Part shown: piece by piece, positions 27,239 to 37,019 of the stretch
How positions within the stretch are numbered: position 1 is the stretch's first letter
Layout of the letters: the number at the start of each line of letters is the position of its first letter
Assembly: GCF_014650675.1 (NCBI RefSeq)
Contig: NZ_BMVK01000028.1
Location: forward strand, 1-60,995
Source: Streptomyces anulatus
Lineage (GTDB): Bacteria > Actinomycetota > Actinomycetes > Streptomycetales > Streptomycetaceae
Reading direction: 5' to 3'
Length of the DNA stretch: 60,995 nucleotides
The notes under the pieces: model-generated
The model's input: only the letters and a program-made list of their open reading frames with translations
What the model was told of the DNA's origin: nothing
The model's database searches: none
Program-made: the position numbers and the translations under genes

Positions 27239-27360
27239 TCTCGACGGACGTCCATGCTGAACCCAGGGCCATGTGGCACGAGGAGACCAAGGCGTGGCGT
27301 TCCCAGAACACTGCGAAGACCGTTCCTGGTTTCCACATGTGCAGCCAGGCTGCTTGGGTT

Positions 27361-28230
27361 TCAGGTCGGTGGGCGCAGTTGGAGGATGCTGCTGATGTCC
27401 TTCAGGGCCGGTTCCGGTTGGTCTTGGTCGTGTGTGAGCACTGCTGCGGCAAGGGTGAGCCGCGTGATCCGCTGGCGGAGGGCGTGGATCTCGGCGGTCT
27501 GGGCGGTGGAGTCGTGAGTGTCAGCGGAGACGCGCAGGCGGCGGGCAAGGGGTGGAGGCAGATGGCTGGCGAGCTGGTCGAGTTCGCCGGCGCGTTGGCG
27601 GAGCAGGAGGGCGTGGCCGTCGGTGCGGACGGTGTTCGCACAGCCGGGGCGGCAGTTGTACTGGCGGGGTGCGGTGGCACTGGGGTCGGGTTCGCACATG
27701 GCCACGTCGTGCTTGAAGGCACAGATCAGCAGGGCCTCGGGGTTGTCGTAGAGCACGATGCCGTCGCGGGCGAGGTAGGCGCGGGCCTTGTGTACGAAAG
27801 TGCGCGGGACGATGCGGCCCTCGAAGCGGGGGATGTGGGCGGCGGCGGTGAGGGCTCGGCGGGCGGCGGGTCCTGAGAGGCGTTCGCCGGCGGCGAGCCG
27901 GTCTTGCAGGCGGGCGGCGTTGTCTGCTGCGGCCAGAGCGGTTTCGACGTCGAGGACGGTGTGAATGCCGCCGCGGCTGCGGGCGCCGTAGCGGCTGGAG
28001 GTGCGGGCATCCAGGACGGTGCCCATGTGGCCGTACTGGATGGCGAGTGCGACCAAGCCTCCGGGGCGGCGGGTGATGTGCCAGGCCAGGGTCCTTCGTA
28101 AGCGGCTGGCCAGGAGGGTCCGTGCGGGTCGTCGGGGATCAACTGGCTGGCCGGGTTGTGAGTGGCGACCTCACGATTGACCCAGCTCACGAAGTCCTTG
28201 ATCCGGATAGTCAGACCGCCGGGCTTCAGT
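27361..28230 (-). pseudogene. Integrase (tyrosine recombinase) C-terminal remnant
   Basis: Carries the C-terminal half of an actinobacterial integrase: IKDFVSWVNREVATHN, then, after a frameshift at about 28122, RTLAWHITRRPGGLVALAIQ, YGHMGTVLDARTSSRYG with the catalytic H...R/H...Y order, and the long tail with Cys pairs (MCEPD, YNCRPGCANTV). The N-terminal and first catalytic part is missing. Its 5' side is fused to a GGDEF remnant. Confidence 0.75.
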
Positions 28231-28234
28231 ACCC

Positions 28235-28520
28235 CGCTGCGCTGGCCAGAGCTGACCGACGCGGCGACGTCGACCGTGCGGCCGCCGTCCAGGACGACCG
28301 GGGTGTGCAGCATCCGGACCAGCTGCTCCAGGCGCCGCTCGCGCCGCTCGCGTCGGTCGGCGTTCAGGACGAAGGCGAACTCGTCGCCTCCGAGGCGGCC
28401 GACCGCGGCGCGCGGGCCCGCCCAGGCGGTGAGCCGACTGCCGTACGCGGCGAGGACCGTGTCCCCGACCGCGTGGCACATGGTGTCGTTCACGGCCTTG
28501 AAATGGTCGGCGCCGGAAAC
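28235..28520 (-). pseudogene. GGDEF (diguanylate cyclase) domain remnant fused to integrase
   Basis: GADHFKAVNDTMCHAVGD and VGRLGGDEFAFVLNADRR are the two landmark segments of a diguanylate cyclase domain, with the catalytic GGDEF intact. No upstream sensor or membrane part is present, and about 20 residues after the catalytic loop the frame passes into the integrase. So this is a fragment of an unrelated gene joined by recombination, not a working cyclase. Confidence 0.7.
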
Positions 28521-28651
28521 GCGCGGGTCCGCGGATTCCGGGAGCGGAGAGATGACGACCCCACTCGCCTGTCAGCCTTGGAGGCGGTGTCGGAAGCGGG
28601 TTCAGTGCGGGGTACTGGGGGTGACCGGTCGTGATCGAGGATGATGCGGGA

Positions 28652-29773
28652 ATGAATGATCAGGTTCCCGCTGTAATTCCAGCGCTGGTGTTCGATCGGG
28701 AGTACCTACCCGTGCTCGTCGGCGGCTCGGTAGTACCCGGACGCTTCACGGTGGGCGGTGCCAGTGTCGTCATAGGCCCGGCAGGAACGGTGATCATCGC
28801 GGAAGCGAGTGACACACCCGCCAAAAGCGGTGTGTGGAACGCTGAGGAGGTCCGCTTGATCGGGCCTGCACCGGCGCCGGTCACAGAGCGACTCATGGGG
28901 GCGCCCTGGGGTGTGGACGAAGGCTCGTTGCCGATCCACATCGCGGTCCGCGCCGGAGGTGAAGTTTTGTACCTGGGCACCGCCCAGGTGAGCCAGGCTG
29001 GCACCTCCGATGGTGTTCTCACCGACTGCGAACTGCGCTTTGAAGCACCCTTGAGCAGAGAACTCCTCAACCGAGTGCGCCCACCACTTCCACCTGAGCA
29101 CTTGCCGGACTTGGAGTGGCTGGAAAATGTGAACGGTGACCGTGCGGCAGCTCTTGAGCAGTTCGTCACCGGCTGGTACCCGACCGCAGACGCCACCGCA
29201 TCGTCTACCCGCGACTCCGCGTCACGCCTTCCCGATGGACTGAGACAGCTGTACCGGCTCGCGAAGCAGCGGCCGGGTGCCCTTGGAATCCAGAACAGGA
29301 TCCTGCCCGAGCCAGACCTGCACACCGACCATCTCGGGGAGATGCTCGTCTTCGGCGTCGAGAACCAAGGAGGCTTCTTCTGGTCACTCCTGTGGACGCT
29401 TGAGGGACCTGAAGCCGACCCGACTGTCCTGTTCCGTGAATTCGACGAGGAGCCGATCGCCGAACAGGAACCGCTCAGCGGCTTCCTGATCCAGTTCTCC
29501 CTCTTCGAGGCCTCCATGGGCGCCGAATACCTCGCCCTGCCCCACAAACTCACCGCGCCACAGGTCGAGCAACTCACGGAAGCGCTGCACCTTGTGCCCC
29601 TGCGTCCCTTCTGGCCCTGGGCACCCACCCACTTCTACGTGGCCCCCGGCCTCGTCGTGCACGTCAGCAGCGAGGACGGCGAAGCATTTGATGTCTGGGC
29701 CGGCGCCACCCACCGAAGCGCCCTGGACCCGCTGGCCAGCCTCCCTGTCGACTGGAACCGCTTCGATGGCTGA
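28652..29773 (+). CDS. Hypothetical protein (373 aa), possible immunity-type
   Basis: From ATG at 28652 (MNDQVPAVIPALVFDREYLP); GTG at 28631 is an alternative. The first about 150 residues are beta-rich and resemble nothing I know. The C-terminal half (DGLRQLYRLAKQRPGALGIQ, then LVFGVENQGGFFWSLLWTLE, VLFREFDEEPIAEQEPLSG) has the look of SUKH-like immunity domains. Family uncertain. Confidence 0.55.
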   Translation: MNDQVPAVIPALVFDREYLPVLVGGSVVPGRFTVGGASVVIGPAGTVIIAEASDTPAKSGVWNAEEVRLIGPAPAPVTERLMGAPWGVDEGSLPIHIAVRAGGEVLYLGTAQVSQAGTSDGVLTDCELRFEAPLSRELLNRVRPPLPPEHLPDLEWLENVNGDRAAALEQFVTGWYPTADATASSTRDSASRLPDGLRQLYRLAKQRPGALGIQNRILPEPDLHTDHLGEMLVFGVENQGGFFWSLLWTLEGPEADPTVLFREFDEEPIAEQEPLSGFLIQFSLFEASMGAEYLALPHKLTAPQVEQLTEALHLVPLRPFWPWAPTHFYVAPGLVVHVSSEDGEAFDVWAGATHRSALDPLASLPVDWNRFDG

Positions 29774-29997
29774 TTGTCCCAAAAGACCAGGTGACAGTCC
29801 GCCGTGGTGATCACCTCAGTTGCCGGGCGGTCAACGGGCAGTCGGGCCGTCCGCTCCGGGTACACCGCAGCGACGTAGCGCATGGCAGTCTGAGCAGTGA
29901 TCCGGCCTCGGGACTGGTAAGCCCGCATGTTGAGGTGTCGCATATTCTCTGGCGGTTTCCCGCTTGACCACCCTGAGTAGTCGGTGGTGCCTGCTGA

Positions 29998-30372
29998 TCA
30001 CTCTGCGCCTTGGTGACCGGGTTCGTAGGGCGGAATTGTCCAGCGCATCGTTATCTGACCCGTGGGGCCAGGCTGAAGAGTCACGGGATAGACCTGTCCG
30101 AAGTGGCGTTCGCCGCGATGTCGCATCGAGTGGTCGCCGCTGTCCCAGTTGATCCCCAGAACGGAGCAGTCAGCGACCTCGATGGCGCCGATCTGAAGCG
30201 GGTGGGTCCAACTCGCGCGGTTGAAGCGGTGGAAGTCGGTGTGCTCATCGACTGTAACCATGACGCCCCGGCCCTGTTCGTCGCCTTTCCAGTCGCTGAG
30301 GGCGTCGCCGAGCTTCTTGGCGTCATCTAGCGGGAGGTCGAGCCACCCTCGCACTTGACCGCCGTGTCGCAA
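29998..30372 (-). pseudogene. Small hypothetical protein, possible 5' loss
   Basis: 124 residues from a TTG at 30372 with GGAG eight bases before. The frame is coding-like further upstream (KVRYAAHLQFGGDLILRHGG), yet no start codon is found there, so the true N-terminus may have been lost to an indel. The protein has GVMVTVDEHTDFHRFNRASW, WTHPLQIGAIEVADC and an Arg-rich end. No family recognised. Confidence 0.5.
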
Positions 30373-30507
30373 GATCAGGTCTCCGCCAAACTGAAGATGG
30401 GCGGCGTACCGGACCTTGGGGAGACGGGCGCCCCCCGTGCCGTGCCTGGGTCGACTCTCAGCCGATGGCCCGCCGCGCCGGAAGGGGCCGTGTGTCCGAG
30501 CGGGCCG

Positions 30508-31902
30508 TCACAGGACGCCGGCCCAGCCGGCGGCGGTGATCCAGGAGGGGAACTTGGAGAGCAGCCGGTCGTAGAGCTCGGTGTCGGGCACATCTTCGAT
30601 ACGGTCGACCGCGAAGAAGCCGACGTTGTCGACCCGGCGGCCCTGCATGGTGTCCAACCGGGGCAGAATTCCGTACTCCGACCGCCCCAGCCCGACGAAC
30701 TGCCAGAACACCGGCTCTTCGGCGGCCTCGCGCAGTTCCCGCTCGATCTCGGCGTTGCGGTGGATGCCGCCGTCGGAGAAGAACAGAACCAGGGTGGGAA
30801 CGGGAACCGGGTTGCGTCGGACGAAGTCACGGACCTCAGCGATCACCTTCTGTTCCTCGTTCTGGATGCCGACGTCGCGCATGTCCACCTGACCGGGCTC
30901 CAGGCCCTTCCTGGACCTCCTCCGGAAGAGACTGATCTGCCCGACGCGGACATGGAGCCGCAGCCACTCCGGCAGCTCTCCCAGCGTCAGATCCGGCAGT
31001 CGGGCCGGATTCGAGGCGAAGGTCCACGCCTGCATGTCGCCGTCATCGTCCAGCTCGGCGGCGACGGCAGCCATGCGTTCCACGACCTCGGCCACGGTGC
31101 CCCTGGTGTAGAGGGCAGCCATGGAGCCGGACGCGTCGAGCACCAGGACCACGCGGGCCGACACCCCTTCCGCGCGGTGTTTGCGGAGGCTGACGGCCAC
31201 CTGCTCCTTGCGCAGCGACAGACGCTTGCGCATATCGACGGGCAGCCGCTCCTCTCCCATCACCGGCCCCCGCCACGGAGCGCCGGGGGCCGGCGGGGAC
31301 GCCGGCGCGGGTGCGGCGGCGGGGGGAGTGGCGAGGTTTGCGGCCGGGGGAGCGGCGGTGGGCTGGGGCTCCTCGTCGACGCTGATGCCGAAGTCGGTGG
31401 CGAGTCCGAAGAGACCGGAGGTGTACCCCTGCCCCACCGCGCGGAACTTCCACCGTCCGCCCCGCAGATACAGTTCGCCGCCGATGAGAGCCGTCTCGGT
31501 CGTCGCCTCCATCGCGAATCGGGCCAGCTCGTTCCGCGTCCCGGCGTCTAGCAGCCGCAGCGTCAGCCCGGACAGCCCTCCGAACGACCCGCCGTCCGCC
31601 GACGCGGCCAGCACGACCCGCTCGACGCCGTGCTCCAGCCGCCCGAGGTCCACTTCGAGGATGTCGGACACCGTGCCGGACGCCTGCTGCTTCCCCAGGT
31701 GGCGCACCGCGCCGCCGGGGCTCTCCGGCTGGTTGTAGAAGACGAAGTCCCCGTCGTCGCGCACTCGCCCGTCGCCGCCGAGCAGGAGCGCCGAGGCGTC
31801 CGCGGCCGGTATGCCGGGGTGGTCGGCCCAGGAGAGCACGGCGTGCACCACAGCCGAGTCAACGGGCAGGTTCGCGCCCCTGCCCAGGGAAGTCGTCGTC
31901 AT
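30508..31902 (-). CDS. TerD-like and VWA domain protein (tellurium-resistance type)
   Basis: 464 residues from ATG at 31902 (MTTTSLGRGANLPVDS). Residues about 1-185 are a TerD domain with SALLLGGDGRVRDDGDFVFY and RLLDAGTRNELARFAMEATT, a Ca-binding fold. A Pro/Ala linker follows, then a von Willebrand A domain (about 245-450) with MIDAS LVLDASGSMAALY and SDGG. Such fusions belong to the ter stress/tellurite-response systems, thought to work at the membrane. The rest of a ter cluster is not in this window. Confidence 0.85.
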   Translation of the reverse strand: MTTTSLGRGANLPVDSAVVHAVLSWADHPGIPAADASALLLGGDGRVRDDGDFVFYNQPESPGGAVRHLGKQQASGTVSDILEVDLGRLEHGVERVVLAASADGGSFGGLSGLTLRLLDAGTRNELARFAMEATTETALIGGELYLRGGRWKFRAVGQGYTSGLFGLATDFGISVDEEPQPTAAPPAANLATPPAAAPAPASPPAPGAPWRGPVMGEERLPVDMRKRLSLRKEQVAVSLRKHRAEGVSARVVLVLDASGSMAALYTRGTVAEVVERMAAVAAELDDDGDMQAWTFASNPARLPDLTLGELPEWLRLHVRVGQISLFRRRSRKGLEPGQVDMRDVGIQNEEQKVIAEVRDFVRRNPVPVPTLVLFFSDGGIHRNAEIERELREAAEEPVFWQFVGLGRSEYGILPRLDTMQGRRVDNVGFFAVDRIEDVPDTELYDRLLSKFPSWITAAGWAGVL

Positions 31903-32613
31903 GAGCCCCAGTCTGCACAGCCGTGTACGGATCCGGCAAAGGCCCCCGGAACCGCCCCGGCCGGCGACGGAAAGAGACACCCCGGCCTCCGCCCGGCGGG
32001 GCGGGAGCCGTGAACGGCCGAACCGGGGTGCGCGCCCGCCGGGCCGGATGGCCCTCTGCCCCGGGCCGCCCCCGCGCTGTCCGCCGGGCCCGGTCGCGGC
32101 TATCGGGTTCCGCCCTGGGGACGGAGCGAGTCCATCCCAGCGCAGCAGCAGTCGTCCGCCCCCCGCCGGCTCTCTCGCCGACGCCCGGAGCACCATGACG
32201 GCCCCGGCCGCCGACCGCGGCCTGTCGCCGATGCGCGTGGCTTCCCGGCTCCGGCCGGCGGCGGCGCCGGCGTCCCGACGGTTCGCACGCGAGCCCGGCC
32301 CCGGCTGTGGCCAACGAGGATGTTAGCGAGCACGGCTCACAGCAGAACGGGGCCACCAGGGGATGTAGCACATCAGGCGATACGGTTGGTTTTGCCGCGG
32401 TGCTTGTGCCTTCACCCTCGCCGACCGGATGTTGCTGGTATCAGTCACGCTTCCCCTCCACGACCAGGCTGCCGTCTTGTGGACGGTATCCGGTTGCCTC
32501 CGGGCCGACCCGGGCAGGCGTTCATGGGTGCGGCCGTTTAGGGCGAAGGGATCTACGCGGGATGGCAAAGCTCCGCCATAGGCACCTCCCTCGGCATGAG
32601 CCGGATCAGGGCG
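31903..32613. other. Long intergenic region
   Basis: About 710 bases between two minus-strand genes. 31903-32300 is extremely GC-rich and shows no credible protein; 32300-32600 is more mixed with no gene or tRNA seen. It should hold the promoter of the TerD-VWA gene. Confidence 0.35.
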
Positions 32614-34086
32614 CTACTCCCTTCCCCGGCCCGTGCTGCCGCCTGTGGAGCGTGCCCCGGCATTGCGGCTGGTCCAATGGTGGCGGTGGTGGCGAACGTC
32701 ATCGGGGTTGATGTAGTGCCATGGGTGGCGTTCGAGTGCGCCTTGCAGACGGCCCGTCACGGTGTCCACGACTCCGAGGTCGTCGGTCAGGACGTACGCA
32801 CCGGCGTCGAAGAGGACATGGCAGTTCGGGCAGAGGCATAGCATGTTCTCCGTGAGGTCGGGTCCGCCGTGCTCTCTTGCCCGGATATGAGCCGCTTCGC
32901 TGTAGCGGTGGCGGGGTGGAGGCAGGAACAGGGTGGTGGCACATATCTGGCAGGAGTCCTGGTACCACTGCTTGAGCTTGCGGACGACATTCTCGCTGTT
33001 CTGCGAACGACTCGTCTCGGTGCCTCCGCTGGGAGCGTGCCCTTCGGGACGGTTCGAGTGGAGAGGAAAGACTTGGCTCTCCGACCTCGGCATAACGCGC
33101 AAAGCGTCGTCCACGTCCTCGATGATCTGATCCACTGTGTCGCGGTCCATGGTGACAAGACAGCAGGTGTCGCGAACGGCACGGCGGGCGAGTGACCATG
33201 CGGCCTCGACGTGGATGCCGTTGATGGCCGCGTGTTCGGCCGCAGCGAGTGCGGCGGCCATACGTGATACGTGGTCGCCGACTCGGAGGAAGAAGCCGCC
33301 GTGCTCCTCGGGCAGAGCCCTGTCCCACCGTTTCTCCGCCGCACGGATCACGTTCCGCATCACGCCTGCGGGAGGGGTGTAGGTCAGGCACGGTCGAAGG
33401 TGGTAAGCCCACCGGTATGCCTTTGCCAGGTCGCTCTTCCAACTGTCCGCTGACACTGTCTCCTGCGCGACAAGGGCGCCGCGCTGAGCAAAGTGCAGGA
33501 CCCGAGACCAGGTGGCGGCATCCGTGGACAGAAAGCCGCGCCACGCCCGGCGGGATGGAGTCCACAGGGCGCCGACATGTGGTGGAGCGGATCTCCCGGC
33601 GGATTGGGGGTGTCCGAAGCCCCGCGTGGGAATAACGTGTCGACCGTCCCACGCCATGCGCGTATGACTCTCCAGGATAGGACTTTTCCAGGAACCGCCG
33701 GGGCCAGCCGTGAACGGAGAACCAGTCAGGAGAAGGGCGGAGGTGCCCGTGCCGGCGTTCTCCGCCCGGCGGGTGGAATGTACCGCTGTGCTGTACATCC
33801 GTCCGTTCGTCACATCGTGATGGGTCGCTAGCGGAGCAATGCCTCCGAGGAGACGGCGAAGGGCATCGACGAGCTGGGACCCGCCGGACGTGCCGTCATG
33901 TACGTGTGACATCCAGACTGCCAGTGGGGCACTGCGCCAGGAGACGATCGAGACCGCGGGGGAGATAGCTGCGGACCACCAGCTGATCGCTCCCGCATAG
34001 AGGTCTGCCGGGTTCAACCCTGCCGGGGCGGCTTCGGCCGTGGCCATCTCCCCGAGCGGTCCTCGCAGGATGACATCGTCGTCCAA
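32614..34086 (-). CDS. DUF3987-like protein fused to C-terminal HNH nuclease
   Basis: 490 residues from a TTG at 34086 with GAGGAAG upstream. The N-terminal about 300 residues resemble the DUF3987/YfjI primase-helicase-like family: ILRGPLGEMATAEAAPAG, PLAVWMSHVHDGTSGGSQLV (where a P-loop would be, GTSGGS), then TRMAWDGRHVIPTR and FLRVGDHVSRMAAALAAAEH. No real Walker A remains. The last part (379-427) is an HNH nuclease: CQICATTL, EAAHIRAREHGGPDLTENML, CLCPNCHVLFDAG, with the zinc Cys pairs and catalytic His. DNA-cleaving effector or mobile-element nuclease; the DUF3987 match is inferred from pattern and the combination is unusual. Confidence 0.65.
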   Translation of the reverse strand: MDDDVILRGPLGEMATAEAAPAGLNPADLYAGAISWWSAAISPAVSIVSWRSAPLAVWMSHVHDGTSGGSQLVDALRRLLGGIAPLATHHDVTNGRMYSTAVHSTRRAENAGTGTSALLLTGSPFTAGPGGSWKSPILESHTRMAWDGRHVIPTRGFGHPQSAGRSAPPHVGALWTPSRRAWRGFLSTDAATWSRVLHFAQRGALVAQETVSADSWKSDLAKAYRWAYHLRPCLTYTPPAGVMRNVIRAAEKRWDRALPEEHGGFFLRVGDHVSRMAAALAAAEHAAINGIHVEAAWSLARRAVRDTCCLVTMDRDTVDQIIEDVDDALRVMPRSESQVFPLHSNRPEGHAPSGGTETSRSQNSENVVRKLKQWYQDSCQICATTLFLPPPRHRYSEAAHIRAREHGGPDLTENMLCLCPNCHVLFDAGAYVLTDDLGVVDTVTGRLQGALERHPWHYINPDDVRHHRHHWTSRNAGARSTGGSTGRGRE

Positions 34087-34170
34087 GGTGCTTCCTCGTC
34101 GTCGTGGCGTTGTCTACGGGGCCGATCTTGTCCCATACCTCTGACACCGACTGAGGGACAAGGCGATGCG

Positions 34171-34545
34171 ATGGACCCGGAAGTGGTTCGCCGTGATGGT
34201 CGATCCGTCTCGATGGGTGACGTTCGTTCTGACGGTGTGAGGCTGGACGGCAACCACCACTCCGCCGGACAGATGCGCGACGTGCCCTGGGTGGCCATCC
34301 CGCCCGTGGTCTCAGCGATCCGCGTCCTAGAGACGCTCGTCCCTGACGGGGGCCTGCTCTTCGACTCCGCCGTCCACACCTTCCAGCGGAGACGCGCGGT
34401 CACGGCCACCTCGCTCGGCTACGAAGGGCTGCGTACCCGCATCGAGGACTTCGCCCACTGGGCCTCCACCCTCGCTCGTCAGCTCGGCCGCCCGCACGAG
34501 ACTGTCCCCGCCGATCCGCACGGCGACCTCGGCCTCGCCAGGTTG
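34171..34545 (+). pseudogene. Integrase remnant (central part)
   Basis: VPWVAIPPVVSAIRVLETLV, LLFDSAVHTFQRRRAVTAT and LRTRIEDFAHWASTLARQLG with ADPHGDLGLARL match the central, pre-catalytic part of the same integrase family as the remnant at 27361-28230, but it is a different copy. After LARL the frame becomes noise, so the catalytic C-terminus is gone. It reads towards the Imm21 gene. Confidence 0.6.
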
Positions 34546-34711
34546 TGCCCGACCGCGAGGACCGCCCACACCGCCCCGAACGTCGCCAGCGTCGCGACCT
34601 GCTCGATGCTCGTCACCGGGCACCCCCGACCACCACAGGCACGAGGCCGACCTGTCCGACCCGGCGCATACGCTGTCGCGTCGGAACTGAGATCTTGGAG
34701 CTGGAGGCGAC

Positions 34712-35194
34712 ATGTCGTTGACGTGGCTGGAGACGGAGGGCGGCCCGTTCATCGTGGTTCCACGCACTGCGCTGTCGCACTGGTCGGGAACGGAGGGCGA
34801 CTACGACCGGGCCTGCGAGGTCATGGACCTCGTTGGAGTCCTCGAACTGCCTGACGGAGCCGAGGCGCTCGTCCTCGGGTACGAACCGCTCTCCACCGCC
34901 TACCTTCCCGAGCACCGAGTGCTCGTCCGCTGGTGCTACGCGGAGAGCGAGGAGGGCGTCGCTGAGATCATCCTGGCTGGGATTCCCACCGCCGAGTGGG
35001 ACGAAGGACCCGTGCTGAGCACCACTGGCGAGCTGGTCATGTTCGACGCCGTTTACTTCGGCACTGAGGTCGGGACACTCACGGACAGCACCGTTCTCGA
35101 ACTCGGCGCCGGCCGCTACCGGGTGGACTCGGCAAGCATCGAACCCGACCAGCTGACGTCCTTTCGCGTCCACCGATTCGTTGAGCTGACCTGA
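34712..35194 (+). CDS. Imm21-family immunity protein
   Basis: 160 residues from ATG at 34712 behind GGAGG. MSLTWLETEGGPFIVVPRTA, WSGTEGDYDRACEVMDLVGV, EALVLGYEPLSTAYLPEH and LVRWCYAESEEG follow the pattern of the Imm21 polymorphic-toxin immunity family. No toxin is next to it: upstream is an integrase remnant and downstream a truncated, oppositely oriented gene, so it is an orphan immunity gene. Confidence 0.8.
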   Translation: MSLTWLETEGGPFIVVPRTALSHWSGTEGDYDRACEVMDLVGVLELPDGAEALVLGYEPLSTAYLPEHRVLVRWCYAESEEGVAEIILAGIPTAEWDEGPVLSTTGELVMFDAVYFGTEVGTLTDSTVLELGAGRYRVDSASIEPDQLTSFRVHRFVELT

Positions 35195-35719
35195 CCCGAC
35201 GTTGGTGCAGAGAACGTCCAGCTCCATCCATGCGGTGCCCGGCCCGTTCACCTCGCGGGTGACGGTGCCGTCGTCGTCCATGCGGACGGCCCGGCAGTGC
35301 TCGATGTAGCCGGTCTGGCCGGTCTTCCTTGCCAGCCACAGGAGAAGCGCCCCGCGGTCGATCGCGGCATGGGTCGAGGCGTTGATGGCCGCGCCGGCGA
35401 GCAGGGCGGCCGGTGTGACGCGGTAGCCGAAGGCGCGGGTGACGCCGATCGTCGCGGCCAGCTGCACGGCGGTGTACGAGGCGACGTGGCAGACGACCGC
35501 GCGCCTGCCGAGGGCGCTGGTGGTCATGGCGGGACGGGTGGAGTCCTCGGCGGCGGGGGTGCCGTCGGCGTGAACCAGGTCCTTGCCGTACAGCCGCTTC
35601 CGCGAGGCCGTCGTCGAGCCCTGGACCCAGTGGTCGCACAGGGGATGCATTTCACCGAAGGTCGCCAGGAGCGTCCCGAAGAGGGCCAGGCGCTCGGTGG
35701 TGATGGGCAGACGGGGCAT
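35195..35719 (-). pseudogene. Plasmid-type protein, 3' truncated by the Imm21 segment
   Basis: ATG at 35719 with AGGAG twelve bases upstream (MPRLPITTERLALFGTLLAT). About 170 good residues follow, with PLCDHWVQGSTTASRKRLYG, a hydrophobic central part (VVCHVASYTAVQLAATIGVT, LLAGAAINASTHAAIDRGAL) and a small domain with MDDDGTVTREVNGPGTAW. Past about 35200 the frame only reads antisense to the Imm21 gene, so its natural end is lost. Possible membrane protein; function unknown. Confidence 0.6.
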
Positions 35720-35934
35720 GCTGGTGATCTCCTGATCTCGTAGAGGGACGAGGAAGTGGCCGGCCCTGTGCCGATGCGCGGCCAGGTCTGGTGGCGGATG
35801 CGGAGCTCGCGGTGGTCTGGCCAGCACCCGCGCGCCCCGTAGCAGAGGGCGGGGGCGAGCGCGGCCGCGACAGCCGACTGGTGCTCAATGAGCCGCCCCC
35901 ACAGGTCGTCCGCGACCTGGACGGGATCGGTCAC
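35524..35934 (-). CDS. Small plasmid-type protein with uncertain end
   Basis: GTG at 35934 overlaps the stop of the gene upstream (GTGA), which indicates translational coupling. TDPVQVADDLWGRLIEHQSA and LCYGARGCWPDHRELRIRHQ look genuine; after about residue 70 the frame overlaps the next gene in another phase and is doubtful, so the true stop may be near 35720 after an indel. Confidence 0.4.
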   Translation of the reverse strand: MTDPVQVADDLWGRLIEHQSAVAAALAPALCYGARGCWPDHRELRIRHQTWPRIGTGPATSSSLYEIRRSPACPVCPSPPSAWPSSGRSWRPSVKCIPCATTGSRARRRPRGSGCTARTWFTPTAPPPPRTPPVPP

Positions 35935-36689
35935 CGTGCCGGCTCCGTCTGCGGGGTGATGAGCAGGCCGTTCGTGCGCGTCTCGATGCGGTCGATGTAC
36001 TCGTCCAGGTCGAGGTCCTCGTTCGTGCGGAGGTCCTCGGCCGGGCGGGTCCAGTCGGTCAGGTCGGCGACCTCGCGGGCGGCGCGCAGGGCATCGTCCT
36101 CGGAGGGGAACGCGGCCAGCGCCTTCCCGGAGTGGTGGCCGAGCCGCCACGGGTTGGCCGCCCCGTCGCCTTCCTCGCGGTGCCCGGCGGGCAGTTCGTA
36201 GACGTGCAGCCCGGGCACCGGCTCCACGGCCGGCAGCGAGATCGAGACCGTGGCGCCCGCCCCGTTGAGCGCGATCTCGTACGGGGCGGCCGGGAGCGGG
36301 CTGGGGTCCGGGTCCGCCTCGGGGTGCGTGAAGCGCAGCGGCTTGCCCAGGGCGCGGGCATAGCGGATCTCGGAGCGGGTCGAGTCCCCGACGTAGTCGC
36401 CGACGACCAGGACCTCGTCGGCGAGACGGATCTTCGCCCGGTGCAGCTCGCCCAGGTCGGCCTTGAGGCGTTCGGCCCGAGCGGGGTCGGCCCACAGGGG
36501 GTGGGGGTTCTTGAGGTCGCAGGCGGGCTTGACGACGATCCGCCCCGCGAAGGTCTCGCGCAGCTCCGCCTCGTTCATCTGCGCCATGAAGCGGGTGGAG
36601 CCGCAGATGGCGACGATGACCGGGAGTCCGAGGTCCCGCTTCGCAGCGGAGAGACGGTGTTCAGGGGTGCGCAACGGCAGGTGAGACAT
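35931..36689 (-). CDS. Nucleoside 2-deoxyribosyltransferase-like protein
   Basis: 252 residues from ATG at 36689 (GGAG upstream; MSHLPLRTPEHRLSAAKRDL). VIVAICGSTRFMAQMNEAE at about 23-41 and DEVLVVGDYVGDSTRSEIRY at about 90-110 are the phosphate/sugar-binding pattern of the nucleoside deoxyribosyltransferase-like superfamily (also DUF4406). The C-terminal half (APYEIALNGAGATVSISLPA) looks like a separate beta domain. Common in Streptomyces plasmids and ICEs; its substrate is unknown. Confidence 0.65.
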   Translation of the reverse strand: MSHLPLRTPEHRLSAAKRDLGLPVIVAICGSTRFMAQMNEAELRETFAGRIVVKPACDLKNPHPLWADPARAERLKADLGELHRAKIRLADEVLVVGDYVGDSTRSEIRYARALGKPLRFTHPEADPDPSPLPAAPYEIALNGAGATVSISLPAVEPVPGLHVYELPAGHREEGDGAANPWRLGHHSGKALAAFPSEDDALRAAREVADLTDWTRPAEDLRTNEDLDLDEYIDRIETRTNGLLITPQTEPAR

Positions 36690-36744
36690 GGAGTGCTCCG
36701 TATGTGTTGGTCGCAGCATGCGAGCGCGGCGACGGGCTGACGGG

Positions 36745-36873
36745 TCAGGGCCGGGGCCGGTCGGTGTCGGCCTCGGCGTGCCGCTCCTGGCGCTGGTCCA
36801 CGGCCAGAGGGGCGGCGAGGCCGTCGAGCCGCTGTTCGGCGGGCGGGCTGGGCGGCCCTGCGCACGGCCCCAC
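36745..36873 (-). CDS. Possible 42-aa small protein
   Basis: GTG at 36873: a Pro-rich start then AEQRLDGLAAPLAVDQRQER, an amphipathic, coiled-coil-like helix. It has G/C-biased third positions but no clear ribosome site; an upstream start could exist. Low confidence. Confidence 0.3.
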   Translation of the reverse strand: MGPCAGPPSPPAEQRLDGLAAPLAVDQRQERHAEADTDRPRP

Positions 36874-37019
36874 CCGGGGCGGCGAAAGCGGAAGCGCTGA
36901 ATGCCGGGCGGCGAGGCCGGCGGCTCGGCGGCATGTCGGCCAGCCCGCTCACGTTCCGGGCAGGGTCTCGGACGTAGGCAGCGAAGATGCCGATGCACCG
37001 GCCTGGCAGACTCGCTCGT

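Noticed and set aside
27726..28493. Functional diguanylate cyclase
   Set aside because: Only a domain fragment that passes into integrase sequence; no sensor or start.
33990..34040. tRNA-like GGGTTCAACCC loop
   Set aside because: It lies in the coding frame of the DUF3987-like/HNH gene and no acceptor stem or anticodon arm fits.
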